Source: Idiomarina xiamenensis 10-D-4
GTDB taxonomy: Bacteria > Pseudomonadota > Gammaproteobacteria > Enterobacterales > Alteromonadaceae
NCBI RefSeq assembly: GCF_000299895.1
Contig: NZ_AMRG01000014.1
Location: 28,587 to 92,586, forward strand
Direction of reading: 5' to 3'
Length of the DNA: 64,000 nt
The notes under the pieces were generated by a model. The model made no database searches. It saw only the letters and a program-made list of their open reading frames with translations, and was not told the DNA's origin. Every line of letters begins with the position of its first letter. Position 1 is the first letter of the stretch. A program made the position numbers and the translations under genes. This document shows positions 11,231 to 20,655 of this stretch, piece by piece.

Positions 11231-11716
11231 ATGGAATACAATACCTCTGAACTTTGTGACTTATATCCCGATATGGTTGATGTGGTGGAACCGATGTTCG
11301 TTCACTACGGCGGTCGCTCGTCGTTCGGCGGCCAGTTGGTCACTATTAAGTGCTTTGAAGATAAAGGCCTGATCGAAGAGCTGGTGCAGCAAGCCGGCAC
11401 GGGTAAAGTCCTGTTGATCGACGGTGGCGGCTCTAGTCGTCGCGCGTTGATCGACATTGGCATTGCTGAGCAAGCCTTAGATAACGACTGGGAAGGCATC
11501 ATTTGTTATGGCGCCGTACGTGACGTCGACGCCTTGGATGAGCTTGACCTAGGCATCATGGCGTTAGCGGCGATTCCGGTCGGTGCTGATAACGCGGGTG
11601 TGGGCGAGGCTGACATTGCGGTTAACTTTGCCGGTGTTACCTTTTTACCCGAAGATCATGTCTATGCCGATAGCACCGGTATTGTGCTGTCAGCTGAACC
11701 GCTTGATATCGAATAA
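11231..11716 (+). CDS. rraA: Regulator of ribonuclease E activity A
   Basis: A 161-residue trimeric protein that binds the RNase E C-terminal region and dampens degradosome activity. The family core is clear: [47 protein letters not shown]. The length equals E. coli RraA (161). It lies close to hslVU, as in E. coli, where menA stands between them; here an EAL gene takes that place. The next gene, a HutG-like formimidoylglutamase, starts 3 nt after the stop, so the two are probably cotranscribed despite unrelated roles. Confidence 0.95.
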   Translation: MEYNTSELCDLYPDMVDVVEPMFVHYGGRSSFGGQLVTIKCFEDKGLIEELVQQAGTGKVLLIDGGGSSRRALIDIGIAEQALDNDWEGIICYGAVRDVDALDELDLGIMALAAIPVGADNAGVGEADIAVNFAGVTFLPEDHVYADSTGIVLSAEPLDIE

Positions 11717-11719
11717 TTG

Positions 11720-12778
11720 ATGGCAGTGCATTACCTGCAAGCGGTTGATCCACAGCGTTGGTTACAACCGCGTCCGCAAGAAACCCGCTTGGGCCAAGCG
11801 GTGGCGACGTTGAGTGCTGAGGCGTTGCGTGATGGCGAGAGCTACGCTGATGCCCTACAAGCGGCTTATCAGGCCGGTCAACGAGTTGCCCTGATTGGTA
11901 TTCCGGAAAGCATCGGCGTTAAAGGTAATTTAGGACGTCCGGGCGCCGAGTTAGCTTGGTCGGCGCTGTTACCCGCTTTACTCAATCTACAAGCGACACC
12001 GCATATTGGTGCCAACGAGCTGCTGTTGGTTGGCAGTGTCGACTGCGATGATTTACAGCAGCAAGCCGACTCGCTGGACGTTAAACAAGCGCATCAACTG
12101 CAACGTGTGCGCGAGCTTTGTGAAATGCTCGACCAGCGCGTGACGCAAATCGTCACGCCGTTATTTGCCGCCGGTTTTGACGTCATAGCGGTCGGTGGCG
12201 GGCATAATAACGCGTTACCCTTATTACGTAGTTTGGCGCAGGCCAGCGCTAGCCCTTGTGGTGCTGTTAACCTTGATCCGCACGCCGATTTTAGGCCACG
12301 CGAAGGACGCCACAGCGGCAATGGTTTCAGTTATGCGTATGTCGAAGGCGCGTTGCAGCAGTATCATGTGATGGGCTTGCATGAGGGTAAAAACTCGGCG
12401 TTGAGTTTAAAGCAACTTGCTGATGCCCAGATGCGTTATCACAGTATTCACCGTTTGTATGATATGACCTTTACCGAGGCCTTAACCGATGTTGCTGCTA
12501 AGGCCGAGAGTTGGCAGTTACCGCTGGCCATTGAGGTCGATGTCGATGCTATTCAGCATGCTCCTGCTAGCGCCATCAACCATGTCGGTGTGACCGTGGC
12601 GCAAGCCTATCGCTATGTGTCGCAATTGGCCGAGTTGAGCCACAGTCGCTATTTGCACTTGGCCGAAGCTGCGCCGGGTCTGCACCCGGCCGGATTGGCC
12701 GAGGGCCAGCGCGCGGTCGGTCAGTTGTTGAGTGAGTTGATTATCGCCTATTTACGCGGCCGTAACCGCCGCGCTTAA
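11720..12778 (+). CDS. hutG: Formimidoylglutamase, arginase/ureohydrolase family
   Basis: Predicted last enzyme of histidine degradation, hydrolysing N-formimidoyl-glutamate to glutamate and formamide. The ureohydrolase metal ligands are visible: GGGHNNALP, NLDPHADFRPREGRHSGNGFSYA, and EVDVDA. These supply the His and Asp residues for a binuclear manganese centre. The arginase family includes agmatinases and others, but convergence with hutI (4 bp overlap) and the hut cluster alongside support HutG. The ATG at 11720 is preferred over an adjacent TTG at 11717. Unlike many hut operons, it lies behind rraA rather than with hutU and hutH. Confidence 0.85.
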   Translation: MAVHYLQAVDPQRWLQPRPQETRLGQAVATLSAEALRDGESYADALQAAYQAGQRVALIGIPESIGVKGNLGRPGAELAWSALLPALLNLQATPHIGANELLLVGSVDCDDLQQQADSLDVKQAHQLQRVRELCEMLDQRVTQIVTPLFAAGFDVIAVGGGHNNALPLLRSLAQASASPCGAVNLDPHADFRPREGRHSGNGFSYAYVEGALQQYHVMGLHEGKNSALSLKQLADAQMRYHSIHRLYDMTFTEALTDVAAKAESWQLPLAIEVDVDAIQHAPASAINHVGVTVAQAYRYVSQLAELSHSRYLHLAEAAPGLHPAGLAEGQRAVGQLLSELIIAYLRGRNRRA

Positions 12779-13995
12779 CGTTGTTGACCCGCTACCCAAA
12801 CTCGGCGTAGTGGGTTGACCCCATATTGATAGGTCAGTTCGGCCGGATCTTGAATGTCCCACAGCACTAAATCGGCGCGTTTACCGGCGGCGATTTCACC
12901 GCGATCGCTAAAGCCCAGCGCTTGCGCCGCATGGCAGGTGACCCCGCGTAAGCACTCCTCGGGTGTTAAACGAAACAGCGTAGCAGCCATCTGCAACATC
13001 AATAACAAGCTATGAATGGGTGACGAGCCGGGGTTGGCATCGGTGGCTAATGCGATTGGCACGCCATGTTGTCGTAACAACGCGATCGGTGGCTGTTGAG
13101 TGTCGCGTAGAAAATAAAAAGCACCGGGTAGCAACACCGCAACCGTACCGCTGGCAGCCATGGCTTTGACACCACTCTCGTCCAGTTGCTCCAAATGGTC
13201 GGCCGACAGCGCCCGATGTTTGGCCGCTAGCTCGGCACCGCGCATGTTGGTGATTTGTTCGGCATGCAACTTGATCGGTAGCTGGTGCGCCGCCGCCGCC
13301 GCAAAAACTCGCTCGGTTTGTGCTAAATCAAAGCCGATAGACTCGCAGAATGCATCGACCGCATCCACCAGCCCCTCGTCGTTTAACGTGGGTATGATGG
13401 TGTCGCAAATTAACTCAATATAGGCATCGGCATCGTGCTGATACTCTTGTGGTAGCGCATGGGCGGCAAGCAAGGTGGTTGTTACCGTCAACGCTAGCTC
13501 TTCGCCCAACTGTCGTGCCACTTGCAGTTGTTTGCGCTCATTCGCTAAATCTAAACCGTACCCGGATTTGATTTCGATAGTGGTGACACCCTCGGCCATC
13601 AAGGCTTGAGCGCGCTGACGCGCTAACGTTAGTAATTGTTCGCGAGTGGCGGCGCGAGTGGCTTGTACGGTGGCGTTAATGCCACCCCCCTGTTCGGCGA
13701 TTTGCTGATAGCTGACGCCATGCAAGCGTTGCGCAAATTCATTTGCGCGTGAACCGGCCCAAACTAAGTGGGTATGGCAGTCGATCAAGCCCGGCGTTAG
13801 CCAGCCCTGTGCGCCATCAATAACCTGCTCCGCTTGATGTGTGGGCGCTTGCTGGCTAGCTCCGGCGTAGCCAATGACGCCGTCCGCGTCGATTAACACC
13901 ACAGCGTTCTCGACGCTGCCGTAGCCTTCGTTACGCATGGTCGCTAAGTGCACATTTTCAATACGGGTGGCGAAGGTTGGTGTGGTGTTCGACAT
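12775..13995 (-). CDS. hutI: Imidazolonepropionase
   Basis: Amidohydrolase of 406 residues that converts 4-imidazolone-5-propanoate to N-formimidoyl-glutamate, step three of histidine breakdown. It shows the metal-binding DCHTHLVWAG motif, KSGYGLD, a second-site histidine in KLHAEQ, and ATDANPGSSP near the C-terminus. The gene is transcribed away from hutC, and the shared 208 bp intergenic region holds a perfect HutC operator. Its 3' end overlaps the HutG-like gene by 4 bp in a tail-to-tail arrangement. Confidence 0.96.
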   Translation of the reverse strand: MSNTTPTFATRIENVHLATMRNEGYGSVENAVVLIDADGVIGYAGASQQAPTHQAEQVIDGAQGWLTPGLIDCHTHLVWAGSRANEFAQRLHGVSYQQIAEQGGGINATVQATRAATREQLLTLARQRAQALMAEGVTTIEIKSGYGLDLANERKQLQVARQLGEELALTVTTTLLAAHALPQEYQHDADAYIELICDTIIPTLNDEGLVDAVDAFCESIGFDLAQTERVFAAAAAHQLPIKLHAEQITNMRGAELAAKHRALSADHLEQLDESGVKAMAASGTVAVLLPGAFYFLRDTQQPPIALLRQHGVPIALATDANPGSSPIHSLLLMLQMAATLFRLTPEECLRGVTCHAAQALGFSDRGEIAAGKRADLVLWDIQDPAELTYQYGVNPLRRVWVAGQQR

Positions 13996-14091
13996 GGTGG
14001 TTGGCCTCGTCAGCTTGCATGAATGGGTTTACAGCAACTCAGCATAGTCGCCGTGGGTTACTGGTGTACAGTCTAACAATCCTCGGTTATG

Positions 14092-14105
14092 CTTGTATAT
14101 ACAAT
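14092..14105. promoter_or_regulatory. HutC operator in the hutI-hutC intergenic region
   Basis: The 12 bp perfect palindrome TTGTATATACAA (14093-14104) matches the known HutC recognition element (CTTGTATATACAAG type). It lies about 100 bp from both the hutI start and the hutC start, placed to repress both divergent units. A weaker related half-site, GGTGTACAG, is nearby at about 14063. The match to the known motif is direct. Urocanate as inducer is family knowledge. Confidence 0.85.
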
Positions 14106-14203
14106 AGCGATTGAGAATCGAATTGAAGCCTCAAAGACTATCGCTAAACATCCGTTAATTTTATAAAAATCATAAAATTAACACTAATTATGCGGGCAAT
14201 TTT

Positions 14204-14920
14204 ATGGCTAAGTTTGCGCAAATCAAACAACACATTTACAAAAAGATTGCCTCGGGAGAGTGGCCGGAAAATCATCCGGTTAGTTCTGAAAACGCCTTAG
14301 CGCAACAATTCAGTGTCAGTCGTATGACTGCACGTCGCGCGCTGCAAGAGTTAACCGACGAAGGCTTGGTGATCCGCAGCCAAGGCTCAGGCACTTTCGT
14401 GGCTCCGATTAAATCGCAAACGTCGTTTATGGCGATCCGCAATATCGCCGATGAGATCCGTAGTCGTGGTCACCAGTATCAGGCGCGCGTGCATGTCTTA
14501 CGTGAAGAGCCGGCGACCGGTCTGGTGGCTGAGCCGCTTGAATTAATTGCGGGCGACAGCGTGTTTCATTCGTTGGTGGTGCATTACGAAAATTCGCTGG
14601 CGGTGCAGGCCGAAGAGCGTTACGTCAATCCGCGTTTGGTGCCCGACTATTTGCGCCAAGATTACACCCAGATCACGCCGCATGAATATTTGTGTGCGGT
14701 GCAACCGTTGACCGCCGCGAGCCATCAAATCGAAGCGATAGCGCCGCAACAAGCGGTGTGCCAATGGTTACAGCTAGAAAAACCCGAACCCTGTTTACGT
14801 ATTATTCGACGCACCTGGTGTGGCGAAGGCGTAGTGACATTTGCCACGCTGACGCACCCCGGTTCACGCTTTCGTTTAGGCGGACATTTAACCTTTAGTT
14901 CGCCAACAACAGCCGTATAA
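14204..14920 (+). CDS. hutC: Histidine utilisation repressor, GntR/HutC family
   Basis: A 238-residue repressor with an N-terminal GntR winged helix (residues about 1-70, including SSENALAQQFSVSRMTARRAL) and a C-terminal UTRA ligand-binding domain. HutC represses hut genes until urocanate binds. It is the first gene of a hutC-hutU-hutH run, with only 9 nt before hutU, so it is probably autoregulated through the palindrome at 14093-14104. Confidence 0.95.
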   Translation: MAKFAQIKQHIYKKIASGEWPENHPVSSENALAQQFSVSRMTARRALQELTDEGLVIRSQGSGTFVAPIKSQTSFMAIRNIADEIRSRGHQYQARVHVLREEPATGLVAEPLELIAGDSVFHSLVVHYENSLAVQAEERYVNPRLVPDYLRQDYTQITPHEYLCAVQPLTAASHQIEAIAPQQAVCQWLQLEKPEPCLRIIRRTWCGEGVVTFATLTHPGSRFRLGGHLTFSSPTTAV

Positions 14921-14929
14921 GGAGACCCT

Positions 14930-16612
14930 ATGTCTGATGCTCGTTTAGACAAATCACGCCAGATCCGCGCCCCACGAGGTAGCCAGCTGACGACTTGCAA
15001 CTGGCAAGTAGAAGCGGCCAAGCGGATGTTAATGAATAACTTAGATGAGGAAGTGGCGGAACATCCACAAGCCTTGGTGGTGTACGGCGGTATTGGTCGC
15101 GCGGCACGCAACTGGGCTTGTTATGACAAGATCATCGAAACCTTAGAGCGGTTGCAGCCGGACCAATCGTTGTTGATCCAGTCGGGTAAACCGGTGGGGG
15201 TATTTCCGACCCACGAAGACGCCCCGCGGGTATTGATTGCTAACTCCAATTTGGTGCCTAAATGGGCCAACTGGGAACACTTTAACGAACTCGATAAAGC
15301 CGGTTTGATGATGTACGGGCAAATGACTGCCGGGTCGTGGATTTACATCGGTTCGCAGGGCATTGTACAAGGCACCTATGAAACCTTTGGTGCCGTTGCC
15401 AAGCAACACTTTAACGGCGACGCGAGTGGTAAGTGGGTACTTACTGGTGGTCTTGGTGGCATGGGTGGCGCGCAGCCGCTGGCGGCGACCATGGCTGGCT
15501 TTTCCATGCTAGCGGTTGATGTGGATGAATCACGTATCGATTTTCGTTTGCGCACCCGTTATTTAGATAAAAAGGCGGCCAACTTAGACGAGGCATTAGC
15601 CATGCTGGCCGAGGCCGAGCAGCAAGGGCAGCCGGTGTCGGTAGGCTTATTAGCCAACGCCGCTGAGGTTTATGCCGAATTGATTAAGCGCGATATTACC
15701 CCCGACGTGGTCACCGACCAAACCTCGGCGCACGACCCGCTACACGGTTATTTACCGGTGGGTTGGGACTTGGCGCGCTATGCCAGTGAGCGTGAGCGCA
15801 ATGCCGAGGCGACCGTTAGTGCGGCTAAACAGTCGATGGCACAGCAGGTGCAGGCAATGTTAACCATGCAGCAGCGCGGCGCCAAAGTGTTTGATTATGG
15901 CAATAATATTCGCCAGATGGCGCAAGACGTCGGGGTCGATAACGCGTTTGATTTCCCTGGCTTTGTGCCGGCTTATATTCGCCCGCTATTTTGCGAGGGA
16001 GTGGGTCCGTTCCGTTGGGTAGCGCTATCCGGAGACCCTGAGGATATTTATAAAACCGACGCCAAAGTCAAAGAGCTGATTCCCGACGATAAGCACTTAC
16101 ACAATTGGTTGGACATGGCCCGCGAGCGCATTAGTTTTCAAGGTCTGCCTGCCCGCATTTGCTGGATCGGCCTGAAAGATCGGGCGCGCATTGCCCGTGC
16201 CTTCAACGACATGGTGAAAAACGGCGAACTGAAAGCGCCGGTGGTGATTGGCCGCGATCATTTGGATTCCGGTTCGGTTGCCAGCCCTAACCGCGAAACC
16301 GAAAGCATGCTAGATGGTTCTGATGCGGTTTCCGATTGGCCGTTATTGAACGCCTTGTTGAATACCGCTGGCGGGGCTACTTGGGTGAGTCTGCATCATG
16401 GCGGTGGCGTGGGTATGGGTTATTCGCAGCATGCCGGTGTGGTCATTGTTGCCGACGGCAGCGAGGCCGCCGATAAGCGCTTGGCGCGGGTGTTGTGGAA
16501 CGATCCGGGTAGCGGTGTGATGCGTCATGCCGATGCTGGTTACGATATTGCCAAACGTTGCGCTAAAGCGCAGCAGCTGGATCTGCCGATGTTAGAAGGA
16601 GATGAGGCATGA
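14930..16612 (+). CDS. hutU: Urocanate hydratase
   Basis: The 560-residue NAD-dependent enzyme that hydrates urocanate to imidazolonepropionate, step two of histidine degradation. Recognisable segments are [21 protein letters not shown], the glycine-rich [30 protein letters not shown], and [15 protein letters not shown]. The length matches the family. A strong AAGGAG Shine-Dalgarno lies 6 nt before the ATG. It is coupled to hutH by a 4 bp overlap. Confidence 0.98.
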   Translation: MSDARLDKSRQIRAPRGSQLTTCNWQVEAAKRMLMNNLDEEVAEHPQALVVYGGIGRAARNWACYDKIIETLERLQPDQSLLIQSGKPVGVFPTHEDAPRVLIANSNLVPKWANWEHFNELDKAGLMMYGQMTAGSWIYIGSQGIVQGTYETFGAVAKQHFNGDASGKWVLTGGLGGMGGAQPLAATMAGFSMLAVDVDESRIDFRLRTRYLDKKAANLDEALAMLAEAEQQGQPVSVGLLANAAEVYAELIKRDITPDVVTDQTSAHDPLHGYLPVGWDLARYASERERNAEATVSAAKQSMAQQVQAMLTMQQRGAKVFDYGNNIRQMAQDVGVDNAFDFPGFVPAYIRPLFCEGVGPFRWVALSGDPEDIYKTDAKVKELIPDDKHLHNWLDMARERISFQGLPARICWIGLKDRARIARAFNDMVKNGELKAPVVIGRDHLDSGSVASPNRETESMLDGSDAVSDWPLLNALLNTAGGATWVSLHHGGGVGMGYSQHAGVVIVADGSEAADKRLARVLWNDPGSGVMRHADAGYDIAKRCAKAQQLDLPMLEGDEA

Positions 16613-18141
16613 GCGAGCATTTTATTTTGCAGCCGGGACAATTGGATTTAGACGATCTACGTCACTGGCAACAAGCCCACCAATTGCAGCTTGATGAAGC
16701 TAGCAAAGCGAACGTCGAAGCCGCCGCTGCGACGGTGGCGCGAGTGTTAGATGAAGGCCGTGTGGTGTATGGCATTAACACCGGTTTTGGTTTGCTGGCA
16801 AACACCCGCATTCCACGTGAAAAACTGACTGACTTGCAACGTCGTATCGTGTTGTCGCATGCCGCTGGTACCGGTGAGTTAATGGACGATGCGGTGGTGC
16901 GGTTAATGCTACTGCTAAAAATCAATTCGTTGGCGCGAGGATTTTCCGGTGTACGGTTGCAGGTGGTAGAAGCCTTGCAAGCGCTGTTAAATCACCAAGT
17001 TTATCCCTGTGTACCGGCCAAAGGTTCGGTCGGTGCTTCCGGCGACTTGGCACCGTTGGCGCATTTGGTACTACCGCTGTTAGGCGAAGGGCAGGTGCGT
17101 CATCAAGGACAAATCATGGAAGCCGCTGAAGGTCTAGCCATCGCTGGCCTAGAGCCGTTATCGCTGGCGCCAAAAGAAGGCTTGGCGCTGCTCAATGGGA
17201 CGCAGGCGTCGACGGCGTTAGCGCTACACGGTTTGTTTGCCATCGAACGGGTATTCGCGGCGGGACTGATCGCTGGCGCTATGTCGGTGGAAGCGGCACT
17301 GGGTTCGCGCGTGCCGTTTGACCAACGCATTCATGCCATTCGCGGGCAGCATGGGCAAACCGTGGTTGCGGCGGCCTTACGCGAGCTGTTGGGCGACCGC
17401 TCTGAACTGGGCGACTCGCATGAAAACTGCGAAAAAGTGCAGGACCCTTACTCGTTGCGTTGCCAGCCGCAGGTCATGGGCGCGGTATTTGACCAAATCG
17501 CTCATGCGGCGACTATTTTGGTACGTGAAGCTAACGGTGTTACCGACAACCCATTAGTCTTCAGCGAGCACAACGACATTCTATCGGGTGGTAACTTTCA
17601 CGCCGAACCGGTGGCGATGGTGGCCGATAACCTGGCTATTGCGGTCAGCGAAATTGGCGCTTTATCTGAGCGTCGTTCGGCGTTGTTAATCGATAGTCAT
17701 TTAAGTGGTTTGCCGCCGTTTTTGGTTAACGATGGTGGGGTGAACTCGGGCTTTATGCTGGCGCAGGTGACCGCTGCGGCGTTGGCGTCGGAAAACAAGA
17801 GTCTGGCGCATCCGGCGTCGGTGGATAGCTTACCGACCTCGGCTAACCAAGAAGATCATGTGTCGATGGCTACCTTTGCCGCCCGCCGTTTGACCGAAAT
17901 GGCCAATAACGTCGCCGATATTATCGCTATTGAGATGTTGGAAGCGGCACAAGGCATCGACTTTAGACGGCCGTTGCAGTCGTCGCCACGAGTCGAGCAG
18001 AGCATGAGCATTATTCGTGAGAAAGTGGCGTTTTATGATCAAGATCGCTACTTTTCGCCGGATATTGCCGCAGTCAGCCAATTGATCAAAGGGGCTGCTT
18101 TTGCCCCGGTTATGAACGATATTGAGCTGTTGAGTCAATAG
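16609..18141 (+). CDS. hutH: Histidine ammonia-lyase
   Basis: A 510-residue enzyme catalysing the first step of histidine degradation, histidine to urocanate plus ammonia. The Ala-Ser-Gly that cyclises into the MIO electrophile is present in [15 protein letters not shown]. Other family motifs are YGINTGFG and the late [11 protein letters not shown] segment. It starts inside the hutU stop (ATGA overlap), indicating translational coupling. It is the last gene of hutCUH and is followed by a hairpin facing the converging fabY unit. Confidence 0.98.
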   Translation: MSEHFILQPGQLDLDDLRHWQQAHQLQLDEASKANVEAAAATVARVLDEGRVVYGINTGFGLLANTRIPREKLTDLQRRIVLSHAAGTGELMDDAVVRLMLLLKINSLARGFSGVRLQVVEALQALLNHQVYPCVPAKGSVGASGDLAPLAHLVLPLLGEGQVRHQGQIMEAAEGLAIAGLEPLSLAPKEGLALLNGTQASTALALHGLFAIERVFAAGLIAGAMSVEAALGSRVPFDQRIHAIRGQHGQTVVAAALRELLGDRSELGDSHENCEKVQDPYSLRCQPQVMGAVFDQIAHAATILVREANGVTDNPLVFSEHNDILSGGNFHAEPVAMVADNLAIAVSEIGALSERRSALLIDSHLSGLPPFLVNDGGVNSGFMLAQVTAAALASENKSLAHPASVDSLPTSANQEDHVSMATFAARRLTEMANNVADIIAIEMLEAAQGIDFRRPLQSSPRVEQSMSIIREKVAFYDQDRYFSPDIAAVSQLIKGAAFAPVMNDIELLSQ

Positions 18142-18156
18142 CGATAGTGCACTTGG

Positions 18157-18186
18157 GCACGATAGTCGCTTAAGGCGCTATCGTGC
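18157..18186. terminator. Hairpin between convergent hutH and the DksA-like gene
   Basis: An inverted repeat with 9 bp perfect arms (GCACGATAG / CTATCGTGC) and further pairing of CGC with GCG inside. It lies in the 61 bp gap between two converging genes. There is no clear T-run, so it may be a weak bidirectional terminator or an mRNA end-stabilising stem. Confidence 0.5.
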
Positions 18187-18202
18187 TACGCATGTTGCTG
18201 GG

Positions 18203-18457
18203 CTAACCGTCGCTATCGTCGGCCAGCGACTGGCAGTCGTTACAGAGTTCGGCGGCGGGGCTATGCGCTAATTTGGCCGCAGAAATTTCTTCTCCACAGC
18301 TTAAGCAACAACCATATTCGCCGGCGCGCAGACGCGTCATCGCCGCCTGAAGCTGTTGCTGTTGCTGTTTATCACCGGCGGCTTCCGCTGTTGCCATATG
18401 GCTTTCCAGCTTTTGCCGAAACCGCGCTAACTGTTGCGCAGACAGTGAACTACTCAT
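18203..18457 (-). CDS. Small TraR/DksA-family C4 zinc finger protein
   Basis: An 84-residue protein: an N-terminal helix (LSAQQLARFRQKLESHM) followed by a TraR/DksA zinc finger with CLSCG and CNDC cysteine pairs. DksA-family proteins enter the RNA polymerase secondary channel. This one lacks the long coiled coil of DksA and is closer in size to TraR-like short members. It overlaps the fabY stop by 4 bp (ATGA), so it is translated with fabY. Its regulatory target is unknown. Confidence 0.85.
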   Translation of the reverse strand: MSSSLSAQQLARFRQKLESHMATAEAAGDKQQQQQLQAAMTRLRAGEYGCCLSCGEEISAAKLAHSPAAELCNDCQSLADDSDG

Positions 18458-19377
18458 GATGATTCGGGGTCCTTCTTGCTGCGTGGGGCTAATACCGCGA
18501 AACGACCAGTAAACTCGGCGACGGCTTTATCGTTACTGTACACCTGAGCTTTCATGGTCAAACGCGCGTTGCGTTGTTGTTGTAGCGCCGATAAATCACC
18601 GGTGACATCGCTTAATTGCGCAACGGCACGAGGTTCATCGGTAACTGGACGTTGGTACTGCATGCTGGCGTCGGCCAAGACAATGCTACCGGGCAATTGG
18701 CGCTCGCGTAATTGTAAATGCAAGAGCCCCCAGCAGGTCAATGTCGCCAACGAATAAATGCTGCCCGCGAACATGGTGCCGTGTACATTGATGTTGCGGT
18801 TTAATTGCGCGCGCGCCTCAAAAGTACGGCCGGTATATTGATGAATGCGAATGCCCATGGCATCAGAAATCGGAATATCGTCTTGCCAAGTGGCTTGCAG
18901 TTCGGCGCACCAATTGGGTCGATAAATAATACGGTTAATATCGGTCAGCGTTTTCCGCAATTGATGTTCGGCCATCGGGTTTTTAACGGTATCACCCTCT
19001 TCGGCCAGTTCGTACCCACACTTTTGATAAAAGCCCAAGGTGTTATCACGCGAATTAATCACGATATGCTGTGCACCCTGCCGCCGTGCTTCTTGTTCCA
19101 GCGCATAAATAATAGCGATACCGTGACCCTCGCCACGATATTCTGGGGCGCTTGCCATATAGCGAATTTGTCCTTCTTCTGGACTATTAAAATGTAAGCG
19201 GCCAATGGCGATGGCGTCGCCAGCATCATTCACCACCATGCGATGTTCGCTGACTTGATCGTACTCATCCTGCTCAGAGCCTAGCGGTCGCTGGAAGGGT
19301 TCACGCAATACCCGCCAGCGCAGATGAAAATAAGCTGCTAACTCGGCGTCTGTTTTGGGTGTAATGACTTGATACAT
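18454..19377 (-). CDS. fabY: FabY-type GNAT plus hotdog-fold protein (YiiD family)
   Basis: A 307-residue two-domain protein. Residues about 1-150 form a GNAT acetyltransferase (VAIGRLHF-like strand, then PEYRGEGHGIAIIYALEQEA as acetyl-CoA loop). Residues about 160-300 form the YiiD C-terminal hotdog domain (HGTMFAGSIYSLATLTCWGLL). The domain order and motifs match E. coli FabY/YiiD, linked to initiation of fatty acid synthesis through acetyl-ACP. In E. coli it is next to dtd; here one gene on the other strand separates them. It is coupled to the downstream zinc-finger gene by overlap. Confidence 0.88.
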   Translation of the reverse strand: MYQVITPKTDAELAAYFHLRWRVLREPFQRPLGSEQDEYDQVSEHRMVVNDAGDAIAIGRLHFNSPEEGQIRYMASAPEYRGEGHGIAIIYALEQEARRQGAQHIVINSRDNTLGFYQKCGYELAEEGDTVKNPMAEHQLRKTLTDINRIIYRPNWCAELQATWQDDIPISDAMGIRIHQYTGRTFEARAQLNRNINVHGTMFAGSIYSLATLTCWGLLHLQLRERQLPGSIVLADASMQYQRPVTDEPRAVAQLSDVTGDLSALQQQRNARLTMKAQVYSNDKAVAEFTGRFAVLAPRSKKDPESS

Positions 19378-19502
19378 AGGGACCTTTATTTGTTTGCGGA
19401 CAGGCTAACGAGGCCGGGTTAGATAGCACAGTGGGTAACGTCATGCTAAGCTGATGCAGCCTTTTGCCGCTATCTTAATAACCTTTACCATAGCACGACC
19501 TG

Positions 19503-20210
19503 ATGACCGAACAGCAACTGCTTACCGAACTCGCACGCGCCTATGCGCTGCCACTGACACAATCTCCAGACGCTAGAGCAGTCGTACTGGAAAATCAAGA
19601 CTATCGCTTTTTACTCATGGATGGTGCCCTGCAGAGCATACTCGACCGACACCATCCGCAACGTTTATTGTTTCCTCATCAACAGCTTTACCAACGCTTT
19701 TTACGGCAATTAGGCGCGACCGCGCAAGTGCTTGAGCTGGGGCTTGGCGGCGCCAGTCTGGCGCGCTACGGCTGCCATCATCAGGCGCAGCTAAAGTGGT
19801 TGAGTATCGAGAACGAATCACAAATTATAGCGGCATTAGATTACTTTGCTTGTCCGCAACAACTGACCGTTATGCAAACCGATGCCGCGGTTTGGTTACT
19901 GCAACCTGTGCAGCAACGTTATGACTTTATTCATGTCGATGTGTTTACCGCGGCCGAGGTGCCAGCCTGGCTTTTATTACCCCAATTTACCAACGCCATT
20001 GTTCAGCGCTTATGCGTCGGCGGTGTGCTGGCCTTTAACCTGATTGAAACTACTGCTAGCGCTGATGACACTAGCCAGCGTTTGCTTAAGCTATTACCCA
20101 GTAGCTGGCACTGGCTGTGCAAGCGCAATCCCGGTTACCGTAACTGCCAGTTATTGGTCAGTGCCGAAGCCTCAGCATTAGCGCCGTTTGTCGACGATAA
20201 TGAACATTAA
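19503..20210 (+). CDS. Spermidine synthase-like SAM-binding protein
   Basis: A 235-residue protein with a class I methyltransferase/spermidine synthase fold. A VLELGLGGASLARYG glycine loop is followed by the acidic strand end in WLSIENESQI and the YDFIHVDVF motif, typical of polyamine-synthase-like proteins. Whether it uses decarboxylated SAM or methylates cannot be told. It is on the opposite strand to its neighbours, and its stop overlaps the dtd stop by 4 bp. It interrupts the yihY-dtd-fabY order found in E. coli. Confidence 0.75.
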   Translation: MTEQQLLTELARAYALPLTQSPDARAVVLENQDYRFLLMDGALQSILDRHHPQRLLFPHQQLYQRFLRQLGATAQVLELGLGGASLARYGCHHQAQLKWLSIENESQIIAALDYFACPQQLTVMQTDAAVWLLQPVQQRYDFIHVDVFTAAEVPAWLLLPQFTNAIVQRLCVGGVLAFNLIETTASADDTSQRLLKLLPSSWHWLCKRNPGYRNCQLLVSAEASALAPFVDDNEH

Positions 20211-20647
20211 TCGACTTCTAAGCTAAAAGTCACCGGACCATCATTGACCAACGCCACCTGCATATCGGCGCCAAATTGGCCCTGTTGCACATCGACGCCC
20301 TGCTGTCGCAGTTGTTGACAAAAATGCTGGTACAAAGGCTCGGCCTGCGCTGGTGCTGCGGCACTGGAAAAGCTTGGTCGCCGACCACTACGTGTGTCCG
20401 CGGCTAGGGTAAACTGAGATACCACAATAACTTTACCGCCAACCTCGCTGACGTCGAGATTCATTTTATCGTCGTCGTCGGCAAATAAACGGTAACTGGC
20501 GACGCGTTTTGCCAGCCGCGCACTGCTAGCCTCAGTATCGGTTTGACTGACGCCGAGTAAAATCAGTAAGCCATGCTCAATGGCGGCAATTTGTTGGTCA
20601 GCGACATGCACACTGGCGCGGCTAACGCGCTGTAGTAACGCTTTCAT
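20207..20647 (-). CDS. dtd: D-aminoacyl-tRNA deacylase
   Basis: A 146-residue enzyme that removes D-amino acids, and glycine mischarged on tRNA-Ala, from tRNA. It begins MKALLQRVSRASVHV, and has the SQFTLAAD active-site motif and the Gly-cisPro motif in NDGPVTFSLEVD near the C-terminus. The length matches E. coli Dtd (145). It lies 8 nt downstream of yihY on the same strand, the conserved order. Confidence 0.97.
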   Translation of the reverse strand: MKALLQRVSRASVHVADQQIAAIEHGLLILLGVSQTDTEASSARLAKRVASYRLFADDDDKMNLDVSEVGGKVIVVSQFTLAADTRSGRRPSFSSAAAPAQAEPLYQHFCQQLRQQGVDVQQGQFGADMQVALVNDGPVTFSLEVD

Positions 20648-20655
20648 GTAGATCC

